From Streptomyces griseocarneus (GTDB lineage: Bacteria; Actinomycetota; Actinomycetes; Streptomycetales; Streptomycetaceae): DNA of 64,000 nt. The notes beneath the pieces are model-generated. The model worked only from the letters and a program-made list of their open reading frames with translations. It was not told the origin of the DNA and ran no database searches. The position numbers and the translations under genes are program-made. This document shows positions 53,819 to 62,199 of the stretch, piece by piece (position 1 is the first letter of the stretch; every line of letters begins with the position of its first letter). The stretch is taken from the NCBI RefSeq assembly GCF_014655595.1, contig NZ_BNBL01000004.1, forward strand, positions 248,001 through 312,000. Reading direction: 5' to 3'.

Positions 53819-55468
53819 ATGGCAGCGACGGATCAGCCCTCCGCCCCGCGGGACGCCCCCGGGCCCGCCGACGGCGCCCGGGACTCGCTGGACGCCGCCA
53901 CGGAGGCCACCCGCAGCTTCCAGGGCCTGTCCACCGAGCTGACCGGGCGGGTGCCGCAGCTGCTGGAGGCCATGCGCTCGGTCGGCACCGGCCCGGAGCT
54001 GCACAGCACCCTCGACCGGATCGCCCAGACGGCCGCCGAGCTGGCCGACGCCCGGTACGCCGCCATCGGGGTCATCGACCCCTGCGGCGAGGGGCTGTCG
54101 GACTTCATCACGTACGGCGTCGCGGCGGATCAGTACGAGGACATCGCCGACATCGCCGCCTTCCCCGACGGCCAGCACGCCCTCGGTGTCCCCATCCGGG
54201 TCGGGGGCGAGATCTTCGGCAACCTCTACCTCACCGAGAAGCGCGGCGGCGGCGAGTTCAGCGTCGCGGACCTGCACATGGTGAAGATCCTGGCGACGGA
54301 GGCGGGCATCGCCATCGGCAACGCGCGCGTGCACGACGAGAGCCGCCAGCGCATGCGCTGGATCGACGGCTCCGTGGCCGTCACCACCGCGCTGCTGTCG
54401 GGCAGCGACGCCGAGGACGCGCTGTCCGTCGTGGCCGAGCAGGCGCGGCGGCTCGCCGACTCCGCCGCCGGCATCGTGCTGCTGCCGGACGGCGAGGGCG
54501 GCCTGGAGATGGTGGCCGTCTCCGCCGACGACCCCGCCGGGCTGCTGGGGACGGTGATACCGCCGCACAGCCCGGTCGCCTCCCTGCTGCTCGCGGGCGA
54601 GCCGGTCTTCATCGACGACTCGGCCACCGACCCGCGCATGATCACCGAGGTCGCGCCCCGCTTCGGCCCGAGCATGCTCCTGCCGCTCAAGAGCGGCGAC
54701 CGCGTGCTGGGCACCCTCGCCACGCCCCGCGCGCGCGGCGCCCGGAAGTACACCGCCACCGAGCGCACCCTGGCGGCGCAGTTCGCCGCCCAGGCCGCGC
54801 TGGCCCTCGTGCTGGCCGAGGCGCAGCGCGACCGGGAGCGGCTGGCCGTCTTCGAGGACCGCGACCGCATCGCGCGGGACCTGCACGACCTGGTCATCCA
54901 GCGGCTGTTCGCCACCGGGCTGCTGCTGGAGAGCGCCCAGCGCCTCGCGGTCGTACCGGAGGTCCGCACGAAGGTCGGGCAGGCCGTCGACGAGCTGGAC
55001 GTGACCATCCAGGAGATCCGGACGGCCATCTTCGCCCTCCAGCAGGGGCCCGCGGAGGCCCCCGCGGGCTTGCGCACGCGCGTCCTGCGCGAGCTGGGCA
55101 CGGCGGCCGTGCCGCTCGGTTTCCAGCCCTCCGCGACGTTCGTCGGCCCGGTCGACGCGAAGGTCGGCGAACTGACCGGCAAGAACCTCATCGCCGCGCT
55201 GCGCGAAGCACTCTCCAACGCCTTCCGGCACGCGCGCGCGTCCCGGATCGAGATCGTGGTCGACGCGACGGTCACGCTGGAGGACGGCCGGGAGGCGGTG
55301 CGGCTCACGGTCGCCGACGACGGGGTCGGCATCCCCGAGGGCGGCCGGCGCAGCGGGCTGCGCAACCTCGCCAAGCGGGCCGAGTCGCTGGGCGGCTCCA
55401 GCTCGTACGGGCCGGGCCTGGGCGAGGACGGGGGCGGCACGAAGGTGGTGTGGGAAGCGCCCCTGTGA
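53819..55468 (+). CDS. DevS-like two-GAF sensor histidine kinase
   Basis: 549 residues. GAF-A about 45-170, GAF-B about 185-335, then HisKA_3 with H356 in DRIARDLHDLVIQRLFATG, and HATPase with NAFRHARAS and DDGVGIPEGGRRSGLRNLAKRA. This closely resembles mycobacterial DevS/DosT. GAF-A is shorter than in DevS: FPDGQHALGVPIRVGGEIFGNLYLTEK follows the first strand group directly, so the segment holding the DevS heme-ligating histidine seems missing. No response-regulator gene is adjacent. TAGGCT ends 6 nt before ATG, so it may be leaderless. Starts 9 nt after cydCD; a role in redox or oxygen sensing is inferred. Confidence 0.88.
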   Translation: MAATDQPSAPRDAPGPADGARDSLDAATEATRSFQGLSTELTGRVPQLLEAMRSVGTGPELHSTLDRIAQTAAELADARYAAIGVIDPCGEGLSDFITYGVAADQYEDIADIAAFPDGQHALGVPIRVGGEIFGNLYLTEKRGGGEFSVADLHMVKILATEAGIAIGNARVHDESRQRMRWIDGSVAVTTALLSGSDAEDALSVVAEQARRLADSAAGIVLLPDGEGGLEMVAVSADDPAGLLGTVIPPHSPVASLLLAGEPVFIDDSATDPRMITEVAPRFGPSMLLPLKSGDRVLGTLATPRARGARKYTATERTLAAQFAAQAALALVLAEAQRDRERLAVFEDRDRIARDLHDLVIQRLFATGLLLESAQRLAVVPEVRTKVGQAVDELDVTIQEIRTAIFALQQGPAEAPAGLRTRVLRELGTAAVPLGFQPSATFVGPVDAKVGELTGKNLIAALREALSNAFRHARASRIEIVVDATVTLEDGREAVRLTVADDGVGIPEGGRRSGLRNLAKRAESLGGSSSYGPGLGEDGGGTKVVWEAPL

Positions 55469-55478
55469 GCTCGGTGAG

Positions 55479-55546
55479 CCCTGTGGGGGCTCCTGTGCGG
55501 CTTCGGCGGTCCCCGTGAGGGCTCCGATGGTCCCTGTGGGGGCTCC
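55479..55546. repeat. Degenerate repeats just after the histidine kinase stop
   Basis: CCCTGTGGGGGCTCC at 55479-55493 and 55532-55546, with CCCCGTGAGGGCTCC at 55511-55525 between. Spacings are 32 and 21 bp. They begin 11 bp past the stop codon. Confidence 0.75.
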
Positions 55547-55629
55547 GGTAGTGCCGTCCAGCCGTAAATCTTCCGCCGAACGGTCCTGTGTGGACGCGCT
55601 CGGGTGGCGCCCGGGCCAAGATCGCGAAC

Positions 55630-56724
55630 ATGCGATGTTCCTATCGTTCCGGCGTGGCGCTGTGTGCCGTGTGGATGGCGGTCTCCTCCCTGCCCGCCTC
55701 CGGGCCCCCCGCCGCCTTCAGGGCCGTCCCGCAGCAGCTCGTGCGGGCAAGCTCCGAGGTGGTGCGGCTGGCGCAGGAGGCGGGGCGGGCGGCGCAGCGC
55801 TACGAGCGCGGGCTGCGCGTGGTGAACGACCAGCGGTCACAGGTGCGGCGGATCGCCCACGAGCTGCACGGCCAGCGGGTCGTCTCGGCGGCGCTGCGGC
55901 AGGACGCCGGGGCCGTCGCCCGCGCGCAGTACCGCACCGCCGGCTTCACCGCTTCCGGCGGCCTCGCGCCCGCCGAGGCCGCCGACCCCGTCGAGCTGCT
56001 GGAGCTGCAGGCGGGCGAGACCGACCGGCGCGAGCGACTGGCGCGCATGCTGATCGAGGCGGACGCCAGGAGCCGCCGCCTGGCCGCCGAGGAGGGGGCG
56101 TCCGCCGACTCCTACGCGGTCGTCGACGCGGACGTCACCCGGATGCGCGGCGAGAAGGCCGAACTCGAGAGGCGGCTGGCAAAGGCGCGCAGCGACCTGA
56201 ACGGCATGGCGGAGGCGTCCATCCGCAGCGGCCGCTGCACGCCCGTGGACCTCGACGGCCTGCAGAGCGAGATCCAGGACAACCGGGGCTCCGTCGACCG
56301 CGCGGCGGAGATCTCCCCCAGCGGCTGGACGCGGCCGCTGTTGTCGTACGAGCTCACCGCCGGCTTCGGGGGCACGGGCGCGCGCTGGAGCAACGGGCAC
56401 ACCGGACAGGACTTCGCCGTCCCCATCGGCACGCCCGTGCGGGCGGTCGGGGCCGGCACCGTGGTCTCGATCGGGTGCGGGGGCCCCTTCGGCATCAGCA
56501 TGGTCCTGCGGCACGACGGCGGCTGGCACTCGCAGTACGCCCACCTGTCGGCGCCCGTCGTGCCACAGGGGCGGCGCGTGCGCGCCGGCGAGTGGATCGG
56601 GCTGTCGGGGACCACCGGGAACTCCACCGGCCCGCACCTGCACCTGGAGATCCGCCGGTCGGCGGAGTTCGGCACGGCCGTCGACCCCGTGGGCTGGCTG
56701 CGCAGCCGGGGGGTCGACCTCTAG
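55630..56724 (+). CDS. M23 family metallopeptidase (peptidoglycan endopeptidase) with coiled coil
   Basis: 364 residues from ATG 55630. Signal-type segment (SGVALCAVWMAVSSLPASGPP), a long coiled-coil region (about 35-200) and a C-terminal LytM domain with zinc ligands in GHTGQDFAVP and the HLHLE motif. Coiled-coil plus LytM resembles EnvC/NlpD-type hydrolases and activators, acting outside the membrane on peptide cross-links. The ribosome site is weak and the true start may be GTG a few codons later. Convergent with the HAD gene, gap 6 nt. Confidence 0.87.
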   Translation: MRCSYRSGVALCAVWMAVSSLPASGPPAAFRAVPQQLVRASSEVVRLAQEAGRAAQRYERGLRVVNDQRSQVRRIAHELHGQRVVSAALRQDAGAVARAQYRTAGFTASGGLAPAEAADPVELLELQAGETDRRERLARMLIEADARSRRLAAEEGASADSYAVVDADVTRMRGEKAELERRLAKARSDLNGMAEASIRSGRCTPVDLDGLQSEIQDNRGSVDRAAEISPSGWTRPLLSYELTAGFGGTGARWSNGHTGQDFAVPIGTPVRAVGAGTVVSIGCGGPFGISMVLRHDGGWHSQYAHLSAPVVPQGRRVRAGEWIGLSGTTGNSTGPHLHLEIRRSAEFGTAVDPVGWLRSRGVDL

Positions 56725-56730
56725 GGGCCC

Positions 56731-57600
56731 TTACGGGCGGGGCAGGGCGTGCAGGATCTGCTCGATGACCAGCGCCACGCCGTCCTCGGTGTTGGCCGCG
56801 GTGCGGTGCGTGGTCGCGGCCAGCACCTCGGGGTGGGCGTTGGCCATGGCGTACGAGGTGCCCGCCCAGGTGAGCATCTCCAGGTCGTTGGGCATGTCGC
56901 CGAACGCCACGACCTCCTCGGCGGCGATGCCGCGCCGCTCGCACCACAGGGCGAGGGTGCTGGCCTTGCTGACGCCCGGGCCGCTGATCTCCAGCAGCGC
57001 CGTCGGGCTGGAGCGGGTGAACGAGCCGTGCTCGCCGGCCGCCGTGCGGGCCCGGCGCAGGAAGTCGTCCGGGGCGATGTCGGGGTGGAAGGCGAGCAGC
57101 TTGAGGATGGGCGCCCCCGGGCCGTCGCCGCCGTCCAGCAGCTCCTCGGCGGAGGCGATCGCCGCGCCCGGCTCGGACCGGAAGGGCGGGTACTCCGGCT
57201 CGTAGTGGATGCCCGAGGTGCGCTCGATGGCGAAGGAGGCACCGGGCGCGGCGGCGCGCACCGCCCGCACGATGGCGAGGGCGGCGGCCTCCGCCAGCGG
57301 GCGGACCTCGATGAACCGGCCCCCGTCGTGCAGGTCGGCCACCACGGCGCCGTTGGCGCAGATCGCCAGGCCGTGGCCGTGCACGTGGTCCCTGACCACG
57401 TCCATCCAGCGGGCCGGGCGGCCGGTGACGAAGAAGACCTCGATGCCGGCCGCCTCGGCGGCGGCGAGGGCCGCGACCGTACGGTCGGAGACCGTCTGGT
57501 CGTCCCGCAGCAGGGTGCCGTCGAGGTCGGTGGCGATCAGCCGGGGGGTGGCGGCCGGCCGGCGGGGCGCCGCGGTCTCGGGCTCGGTAGCGGAAGTCAC
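56731..57600 (-). CDS. Cof-type HAD-IIB phosphatase
   Basis: 289 residues from GTG 57600. LIATDLDGTLLRDDQTVSDRTVAAL (D nucleophile) and VTGRPARWM as motif II, a large cap domain, then GVSKASTLALWCERRGI with motif III lysine and GDMPNDLEMLTWAG as motif IV. The HAD-IIB (Cof) family removes phosphate from sugar phosphates and cofactors. The promoter region lies against that of the LLM gene. Function beyond phosphatase is open. Confidence 0.85.
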   Translation of the reverse strand: MTSATEPETAAPRRPAATPRLIATDLDGTLLRDDQTVSDRTVAALAAAEAAGIEVFFVTGRPARWMDVVRDHVHGHGLAICANGAVVADLHDGGRFIEVRPLAEAAALAIVRAVRAAAPGASFAIERTSGIHYEPEYPPFRSEPGAAIASAEELLDGGDGPGAPILKLLAFHPDIAPDDFLRRARTAAGEHGSFTRSSPTALLEISGPGVSKASTLALWCERRGIAAEEVVAFGDMPNDLEMLTWAGTSYAMANAHPEVLAATTHRTAANTEDGVALVIEQILHALPRP

Positions 57601-57730
57601 GGCCCCATTCTCGTCCACCGGCGGGAGCCCGGCGTACAAGCGTGCGACGCATGCGCACTCTTGAGCCTGGCGGAGCCCGTGGGACCGCCGGGTGCCCTGC
57701 TTGTCGGACCCAGCGCCTAGGCTCGGGGGC

Positions 57731-58630
57731 ATGCGACTGAGCACCGTGATCCTTCCCGACCGCCGCTGGTCCGAGGGCGGCCGTGAGTCCTGGCAGCGCG
57801 CCGAGGAGCTGGGCTTCCACACCGCGTACACCTACGACCACCTGTCCTGGCGCACCTTCCGGGACGGCCCCTGGTTCGGCGCGATACCGACCCTGACGGC
57901 GGCCGCCGGCGTCACCTCCCGCCTGCGCCTGGGCACGCTGGTGACCTCCCCGAACTTCCGCCACCCCGTCACGCTCGCCAAGGAGCTCATCTCCCTGGAC
58001 GACATCTCCGGCGGCCGCGTCACGCTGGGCATCGGCGCCGGGGGATCCGGCTTCGACGCCACGGCCCTGCTCAAGGGCGGCCAGGACCCGTGGACGCCGC
58101 GGCAGCGCGCCGACCGCTTCGCCGAGTTCGTCCCGCTGCTGGACCGCCTGCTCACCGAGGACGTCGTCACCTCCGAGGGCGAGCACTACTCGGCGCACGA
58201 GGTGCGCAACATCCCCGGCTGCGTGCAGCGCCCCCGGCTGCCCTTCGCGGTCGCCGCCACCGGCCCGCGCGGCATGCGGCTGGCCGCCCGCCACGGACAG
58301 GCCTGGGTGACCACGGGCGACCCGAAGCTCTACGAGACGGGCACCCCGGAGCAGTCCCTGGCGGCCATCGGCGGTCAGATCGAGCGGCTGGGCGCGGTGT
58401 GCGCCGAGGCCGGCCGGGACGTCGCCGACCTGCGCAAGGTGCTCCTCACGGGCTTCACCCCCGACCGGCCGCTGGAGTCCTTCGACGCCTTCGTGGACTT
58501 CGCGGGCGCCCACGCCGAGCTCGGCATCGACGAGATCGTCGTGCACTGGCCGATCGCCGACTCGATGTTCGCCTCGGACGTCGCCGTCTTCGAGAAGATC
58601 GCCACGGAGGCGCTCGCGCAGCTGTCCTGA
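57731..58630 (+). CDS. LLM-class F420-dependent oxidoreductase
   Basis: 299 residues from ATG 57731. A TIM-barrel, luciferase-like protein: LGFHTAYTYDHLSW, RLRLGTLVTSPNFRHPVTLAKELISLDDISGGRVTLGIGAGG, HEVRNIPGCVQRPRLPFAVAATGPRGMRLAARHG. Typical actinobacterial flavin- or F420-dependent enzyme; substrate unknown. TAGGCT (57718-57723) ends 7 nt upstream of ATG and no ribosome site is visible, so the message is probably leaderless. Confidence 0.88.
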   Translation: MRLSTVILPDRRWSEGGRESWQRAEELGFHTAYTYDHLSWRTFRDGPWFGAIPTLTAAAGVTSRLRLGTLVTSPNFRHPVTLAKELISLDDISGGRVTLGIGAGGSGFDATALLKGGQDPWTPRQRADRFAEFVPLLDRLLTEDVVTSEGEHYSAHEVRNIPGCVQRPRLPFAVAATGPRGMRLAARHGQAWVTTGDPKLYETGTPEQSLAAIGGQIERLGAVCAEAGRDVADLRKVLLTGFTPDRPLESFDAFVDFAGAHAELGIDEIVVHWPIADSMFASDVAVFEKIATEALAQLS

Positions 58631-58675
58631 CCGCCGCGCCGCCGGGCCGGGCGCCGGCCGCTGATTCCCGGCTGC

Positions 58676-58738
58676 CGAGGGAGAACCAGGAGCCGTCGAG
58701 GGAGGACCGGGAGTCGTCGAGGGAGAATCGGGAGAGGA
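58676..58738. repeat. Three-copy 21-bp tandem repeat
   Basis: Units at 58676, 58697 and 58718, each opening CGAGGGAG. They differ from each other at four to seven of 21 positions. Located between the LLM gene and htpX, 46 bp past the LLM stop. Confidence 0.85.
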
Positions 58739-58783
58739 AAGCTTCTCCGCGGGCACGGCCCGCGGGGGCCTTGGAGGTGCGCC

Positions 58784-59686
58784 GTGCAAGGCACCCGATT
58801 CGCCCCCGACCGGGGGCTGACCACCCGCATGGCCGCCACGATGTTCTTCATCGGGCTGCTGTACGTGGTCTTCGTGGGCGTGCTGGTGGCGCTGCTGCGC
58901 GGCGCCTGGCCGCTGATCCTGCTCCTGGCGGGCGGGATGTTCGTCGCCCAGTTCTGGTTCAGCGACCGGATCGCGGCCTACGGCATGGGCGCCCGGGAGG
59001 TCACCCCCGAGCAGGCGCCCGAGCTGCACGGCGCCGTCGACCGGCTGTGCGCGCTCGCGGACATGCCCAAGCCCAGGGTGGCGGTGGCCGACAGCGACGT
59101 GCCCAACGCCTTCGCCACCGGCCGCAACCGGCGCAACGCCCTGGTGTGCGCGACGACCGGCCTGCTGCGCAGGCTGGAGCCGGAGGAGCTCGAGGGCGTG
59201 CTGGCCCACGAGCTCTCCCACGTCGCCCACCGCGACGTCGCGGTCATGACCGTCGCGTCCTTCCTGGGCGTCCTGGCCGGGATCATCACCCGCGTCGGGC
59301 TGTGGGGCGGCCTGCGCCGCGTGGGCGACCGCGACAGCAACACCGCCGTGCTGGTGGTGCTGATCCCCCTGGTCAGCGCCGTGGTCTACGCCATCAGCTT
59401 CCTGCTCACCCGGATGCTCTCGCGCTACCGCGAGCTGTCCGCCGACCGGGCGGCCGCCCTGCTGACGGGCCGGCCCTCGGCCCTGGCCTCCGCACTCACC
59501 AAGATCACTGGCCAGATGGCCCGGATCCCCACGCGCGACCTGCGCCAGGCCGAACCGTTCAACGCCTTCTACTTCGCGCCCGCCTTCTCCGGCGAGGGCC
59601 TGAACCGGCTGCTGTCCTCGCACCCCACCCTCGAGCAGCGCCTCGACCAGCTGGGCAGGATCTCCGCGCGCCTCGGCCTCGCCTGA
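58784..59686 (+). CDS. htpX: Membrane zinc metalloprotease HtpX (M48)
   Basis: 300 residues from GTG 58784 with GGAGG 6 nt upstream. Two N-terminal helices, then the zinc motif HELSH at 142-146, further helices and the third-ligand region YRELSADRAAAL. It degrades misfolded membrane proteins. Followed by the pspAB-like gene after 35 nt on the same strand, a pairing seen in other actinobacteria. Confidence 0.93.
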   Translation: MQGTRFAPDRGLTTRMAATMFFIGLLYVVFVGVLVALLRGAWPLILLLAGGMFVAQFWFSDRIAAYGMGAREVTPEQAPELHGAVDRLCALADMPKPRVAVADSDVPNAFATGRNRRNALVCATTGLLRRLEPEELEGVLAHELSHVAHRDVAVMTVASFLGVLAGIITRVGLWGGLRRVGDRDSNTAVLVVLIPLVSAVVYAISFLLTRMLSRYRELSADRAAALLTGRPSALASALTKITGQMARIPTRDLRQAEPFNAFYFAPAFSGEGLNRLLSSHPTLEQRLDQLGRISARLGLA

Positions 59687-59721
59687 GGGCCTGGGAAGAG
59701 CCAGGGAAGGAGACTTCGGTC

Positions 59722-60306
59722 GTGGGCTTCCTGGATGTCATCCTCGGCCGCGGCAAGCCGGTCCTCCCGGACCTCGACCGGCTCTTCGCCCTGCCGTCCG
59801 CCGCCGTCACGCTGCAGGCGGGCGCGGGCTTCGTCCCCACCGGACGGGGCTCGGTGTGCTTCGCCAGCGTGGAGGGCGGGGCGTTCGACCGGATCCGCGA
59901 GGACGTACGGGCACTGCTGGACGCCGACACCGGGCGGGGAGGGGTGCCGGTCGAGTTCAGCCGGGACTCCTACGGCTACACCTGGCTGCTCGCACGGCAG
60001 CCGGCCGACGACCCGGCCGCGCTGGTCAACGACCTGCACGCGGTGAACACCCTGCTGCAGGAGGGGGGTTTCGGCCCCCAGCTGCTCTGTTCGCTGATGG
60101 GCTTCCGCGACGCGGGCGGGCGCCCGCTCGCGCTCGTCTACCTCTACAAGCGCGGCACGTTCTACCCCTTCGCGCCGCTCCCGGGCGGTGCGGACCGGCG
60201 GGACAACGGCCTGGAGCTCCAAGCGAGGGCGCTGCTGGAGAGCGAGCTGCCGGTCGAGCGGGACCTGGGCCGCTGGTTCCCGGTGTGGGGCGCACCGGGG
60301 CTGTGA
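59722..60306 (+). CDS. PspA-associated protein PspAB-like
   Basis: 194 residues from GTG 59722, with AAGGAG 9 nt upstream. Starts GFLDVILGRGKPVLPDLDRLFALPSAAVTL and continues through ARQPADDPAALVNDLHAVNTLLQEGGFGPQLLCSLMGF to RDLGRWFPVWGAPGL, the features I associate with PspAB, an accessory of the actinobacterial phage-shock system. It lies next to htpX, which fits a membrane-stress role. No pspA gene is in the window. Confidence 0.75.
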   Translation: MGFLDVILGRGKPVLPDLDRLFALPSAAVTLQAGAGFVPTGRGSVCFASVEGGAFDRIREDVRALLDADTGRGGVPVEFSRDSYGYTWLLARQPADDPAALVNDLHAVNTLLQEGGFGPQLLCSLMGFRDAGGRPLALVYLYKRGTFYPFAPLPGGADRRDNGLELQARALLESELPVERDLGRWFPVWGAPGL

Positions 60307-60343
60307 GCGGGGGCCGTGTGCCGGGCCGGGCCCGGTGCCGCCG

Positions 60344-61264
60344 TCAGCGGCGGCGGACGAGCCCGTCCATGGCCCGGGCCCGCACCTCGCGCTCGGCGGC
60401 GGCGGTGATGAACGCGGCGGCGTTCTCCGGCCCGACCAGCGCCCGCACGGCCCGTACCGTGCCGGCGGGCAGGGCGACGTCCTCCCGCGCCGCCGGGGCC
60501 GGCCGCCCGGGGACGTCCGGATCCTCCGCCGCCACCGCGCCCAGGTGGTCGCGGAGGTAGCGGGTGGCCAACGTGCGCATCGCGCGGGCCAGTTCGGCGT
60601 CGACCGTCTGCTGGGCCAGGGGGCGCAGCCGGCGGACGAGGGAGGCGGCCTCGGCCGCCTCCTCGTCGGTGGGCGGGTGGTTCAGGTACGGATGGAAGAC
60701 GTGCTCGGTGGTGAAGTCCAGGAAGCGGGTGGCGATGTGCTCGACCTGGACGCGCAGTTCGCGCAGGTGGCCGGATATGGCGGGCAGCGGGACCCCGGCC
60801 GCGTGCAGCTCGGCGGCGACGGCCAGCTCCTGGGGGCTGGGCACGAGGAACTCGTCGGGCGAGGAGGGCACCCGCACCAGCACGCCGAGCTCCACCGCCT
60901 CCTCGACGGCGTCGTCGTCCGGCCCGCCGCCGAACCTCTCGCCGAGCTCCGCGCGGGTGATCCGGCCCGGCTCCTCGTCCGTCCAGGGTCCGTCGACCTC
61001 CGCCACCAGCCCCAGGACCCCGCCGAGCCCGCGCCCCGCGTCCCAGGCCTCCAGCAGGTCCTTGATGCTGGCCAGGGTGTAGCCGCGGTCCAGGAGGCCG
61101 GCGATCTGGCGCAGCCGGGCCAGGTGGGTGTCGCGGTAGACGTTCGCCCGGCCGCGCCGCTCGGGCTTGGGCAGCAGCCCGCGGTCCTGGTAGGCGCGGA
61201 TCGTGCGGACCGTGGCGCCGCTGCGGTGCGCCAGGTCCTCGATCCGGTACTCGACGTCGGTCAT
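60344..61264 (-). CDS. MerR family transcriptional regulator
   Basis: 306 residues from ATG 61264 with AAGGAG 7 nt upstream. MerR HTH: EYRIEDLAHRSGATVRTIRAYQDRGLLPKPERRGRANVYRDTHLARLRQIAGLLDRGYTLASIKDLL, then a long helical effector domain without the cysteines of metal-sensing MerR proteins. Last gene of a minus-strand operon: 11 nt after the metal-dependent hydrolase. It probably controls this operon. Confidence 0.88.
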   Translation of the reverse strand: MTDVEYRIEDLAHRSGATVRTIRAYQDRGLLPKPERRGRANVYRDTHLARLRQIAGLLDRGYTLASIKDLLEAWDAGRGLGGVLGLVAEVDGPWTDEEPGRITRAELGERFGGGPDDDAVEEAVELGVLVRVPSSPDEFLVPSPQELAVAAELHAAGVPLPAISGHLRELRVQVEHIATRFLDFTTEHVFHPYLNHPPTDEEAAEAASLVRRLRPLAQQTVDAELARAMRTLATRYLRDHLGAVAAEDPDVPGRPAPAAREDVALPAGTVRAVRALVGPENAAAFITAAAEREVRARAMDGLVRRR

Positions 61265-61275
61265 GAGGTGGCTCC

Positions 61276-62187
61276 TTACGAAATGGCCGCGCGGCCCATC
61301 GCGCCCGCCGCGGCCCGTGCCGCGGGTGAGGTCGCCAGATAGTCGACGGCTCTTCGCAGCGACCCCTCCTGCGAGGGATGGTACGACCGCCGCAGGTACC
61401 GGGGGACGGCCGAGCCGAGCTCCCGCCAACCGGGCAGTATCCCCTTGGCGACGGCGCGGTTGTGGGCGCGCAGTCCGTAGCGCATCCGGCCCGCCAGCTT
61501 CGGGTCGTTGCGTATGAGATAGGCGGCTCCCGTGGCCCACAGGTACGCCAGCCACGGTGCGGCGACGGCCATGCCCAGCAGGCGGCGGGCGTAGCGGCCG
61601 GGGTCCTCGCCGCCGCAGTGCTCGTACATGTCGAAGGCCACGGAGCGGTGTTCGACCTCCTCCGCGCCGTGCCAGCGCAGCAGGTCCAGCATGACCGGGT
61701 CCGGCCCTGCCCGGTCCAGGTCGTCCGATCTCAGCACCCAGTCCCCCAGCACGGCCGTGAACTGCTCGACCGCCGCGACCACCGACAGCCGCCAGCGCAG
61801 CCACTCGCGCTCGCTCAGCGAGAGGCCGAACGGCGGCTTCTCGCCCAGGAGTACGTCGAAGAGGAAGTCCAGCCGCCGGAGGTACGGTCCGGTGTCCAGG
61901 CCCTGTGCGGCGAGGTGGGTCAGCACGTGGGAGTGCTGGGTGCTGTGGGTGGACTCCTGGCCCATGAAGCCCTTGACGTCCTTCAGCAGCGCCTCGTCGG
62001 TCACCAGCGGCAGGGCCTCTCTGAAGACCTTGACGAACCAGCGCTCCCCGGCCGGGAGCAGCAGGTGGAGGACGTTGATGACATGGGTGGCGGTGGGCTC
62101 GTCGGGTATCCAGTGCAGCGGGGTGTCCCGCCAGTCGAACGCCACGCGCCGTGGCGCTATGCGGTAGTAGGGATGGCTGACGCTCAT
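61276..62187 (-). CDS. Metal-dependent hydrolase family protein with ferritin-like metal site
   Basis: 303 residues. Helical protein with two ExxH-type groups, GQESTHSTQHSHV near 75-90 and GAEEVEHRSVAFDMYEH near 175-190, arranged as in the predicted metal-dependent hydrolase family (PF10118). ATG with GAGGAGATC upstream, 12 nt after the EphD-like gene. Enzyme activity is not established for the family. Ends with an Ala/Arg-rich segment. Confidence 0.8.
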   Translation of the reverse strand: MSVSHPYYRIAPRRVAFDWRDTPLHWIPDEPTATHVINVLHLLLPAGERWFVKVFREALPLVTDEALLKDVKGFMGQESTHSTQHSHVLTHLAAQGLDTGPYLRRLDFLFDVLLGEKPPFGLSLSEREWLRWRLSVVAAVEQFTAVLGDWVLRSDDLDRAGPDPVMLDLLRWHGAEEVEHRSVAFDMYEHCGGEDPGRYARRLLGMAVAAPWLAYLWATGAAYLIRNDPKLAGRMRYGLRAHNRAVAKGILPGWRELGSAVPRYLRRSYHPSQEGSLRRAVDYLATSPAARAAAGAMGRAAIS

Positions 62188-62199
62188 CAGGGATCTCCT

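Noticed and set aside
49076..55231. A very long open frame on the minus strand across cydABCD (over 2000 codons)
   Set aside because: It lies opposite genes with clear domains, reads as Arg/Gly/Ala/His-rich sequence without any motif, and reflects the scarcity of stop codons in GC-rich DNA.
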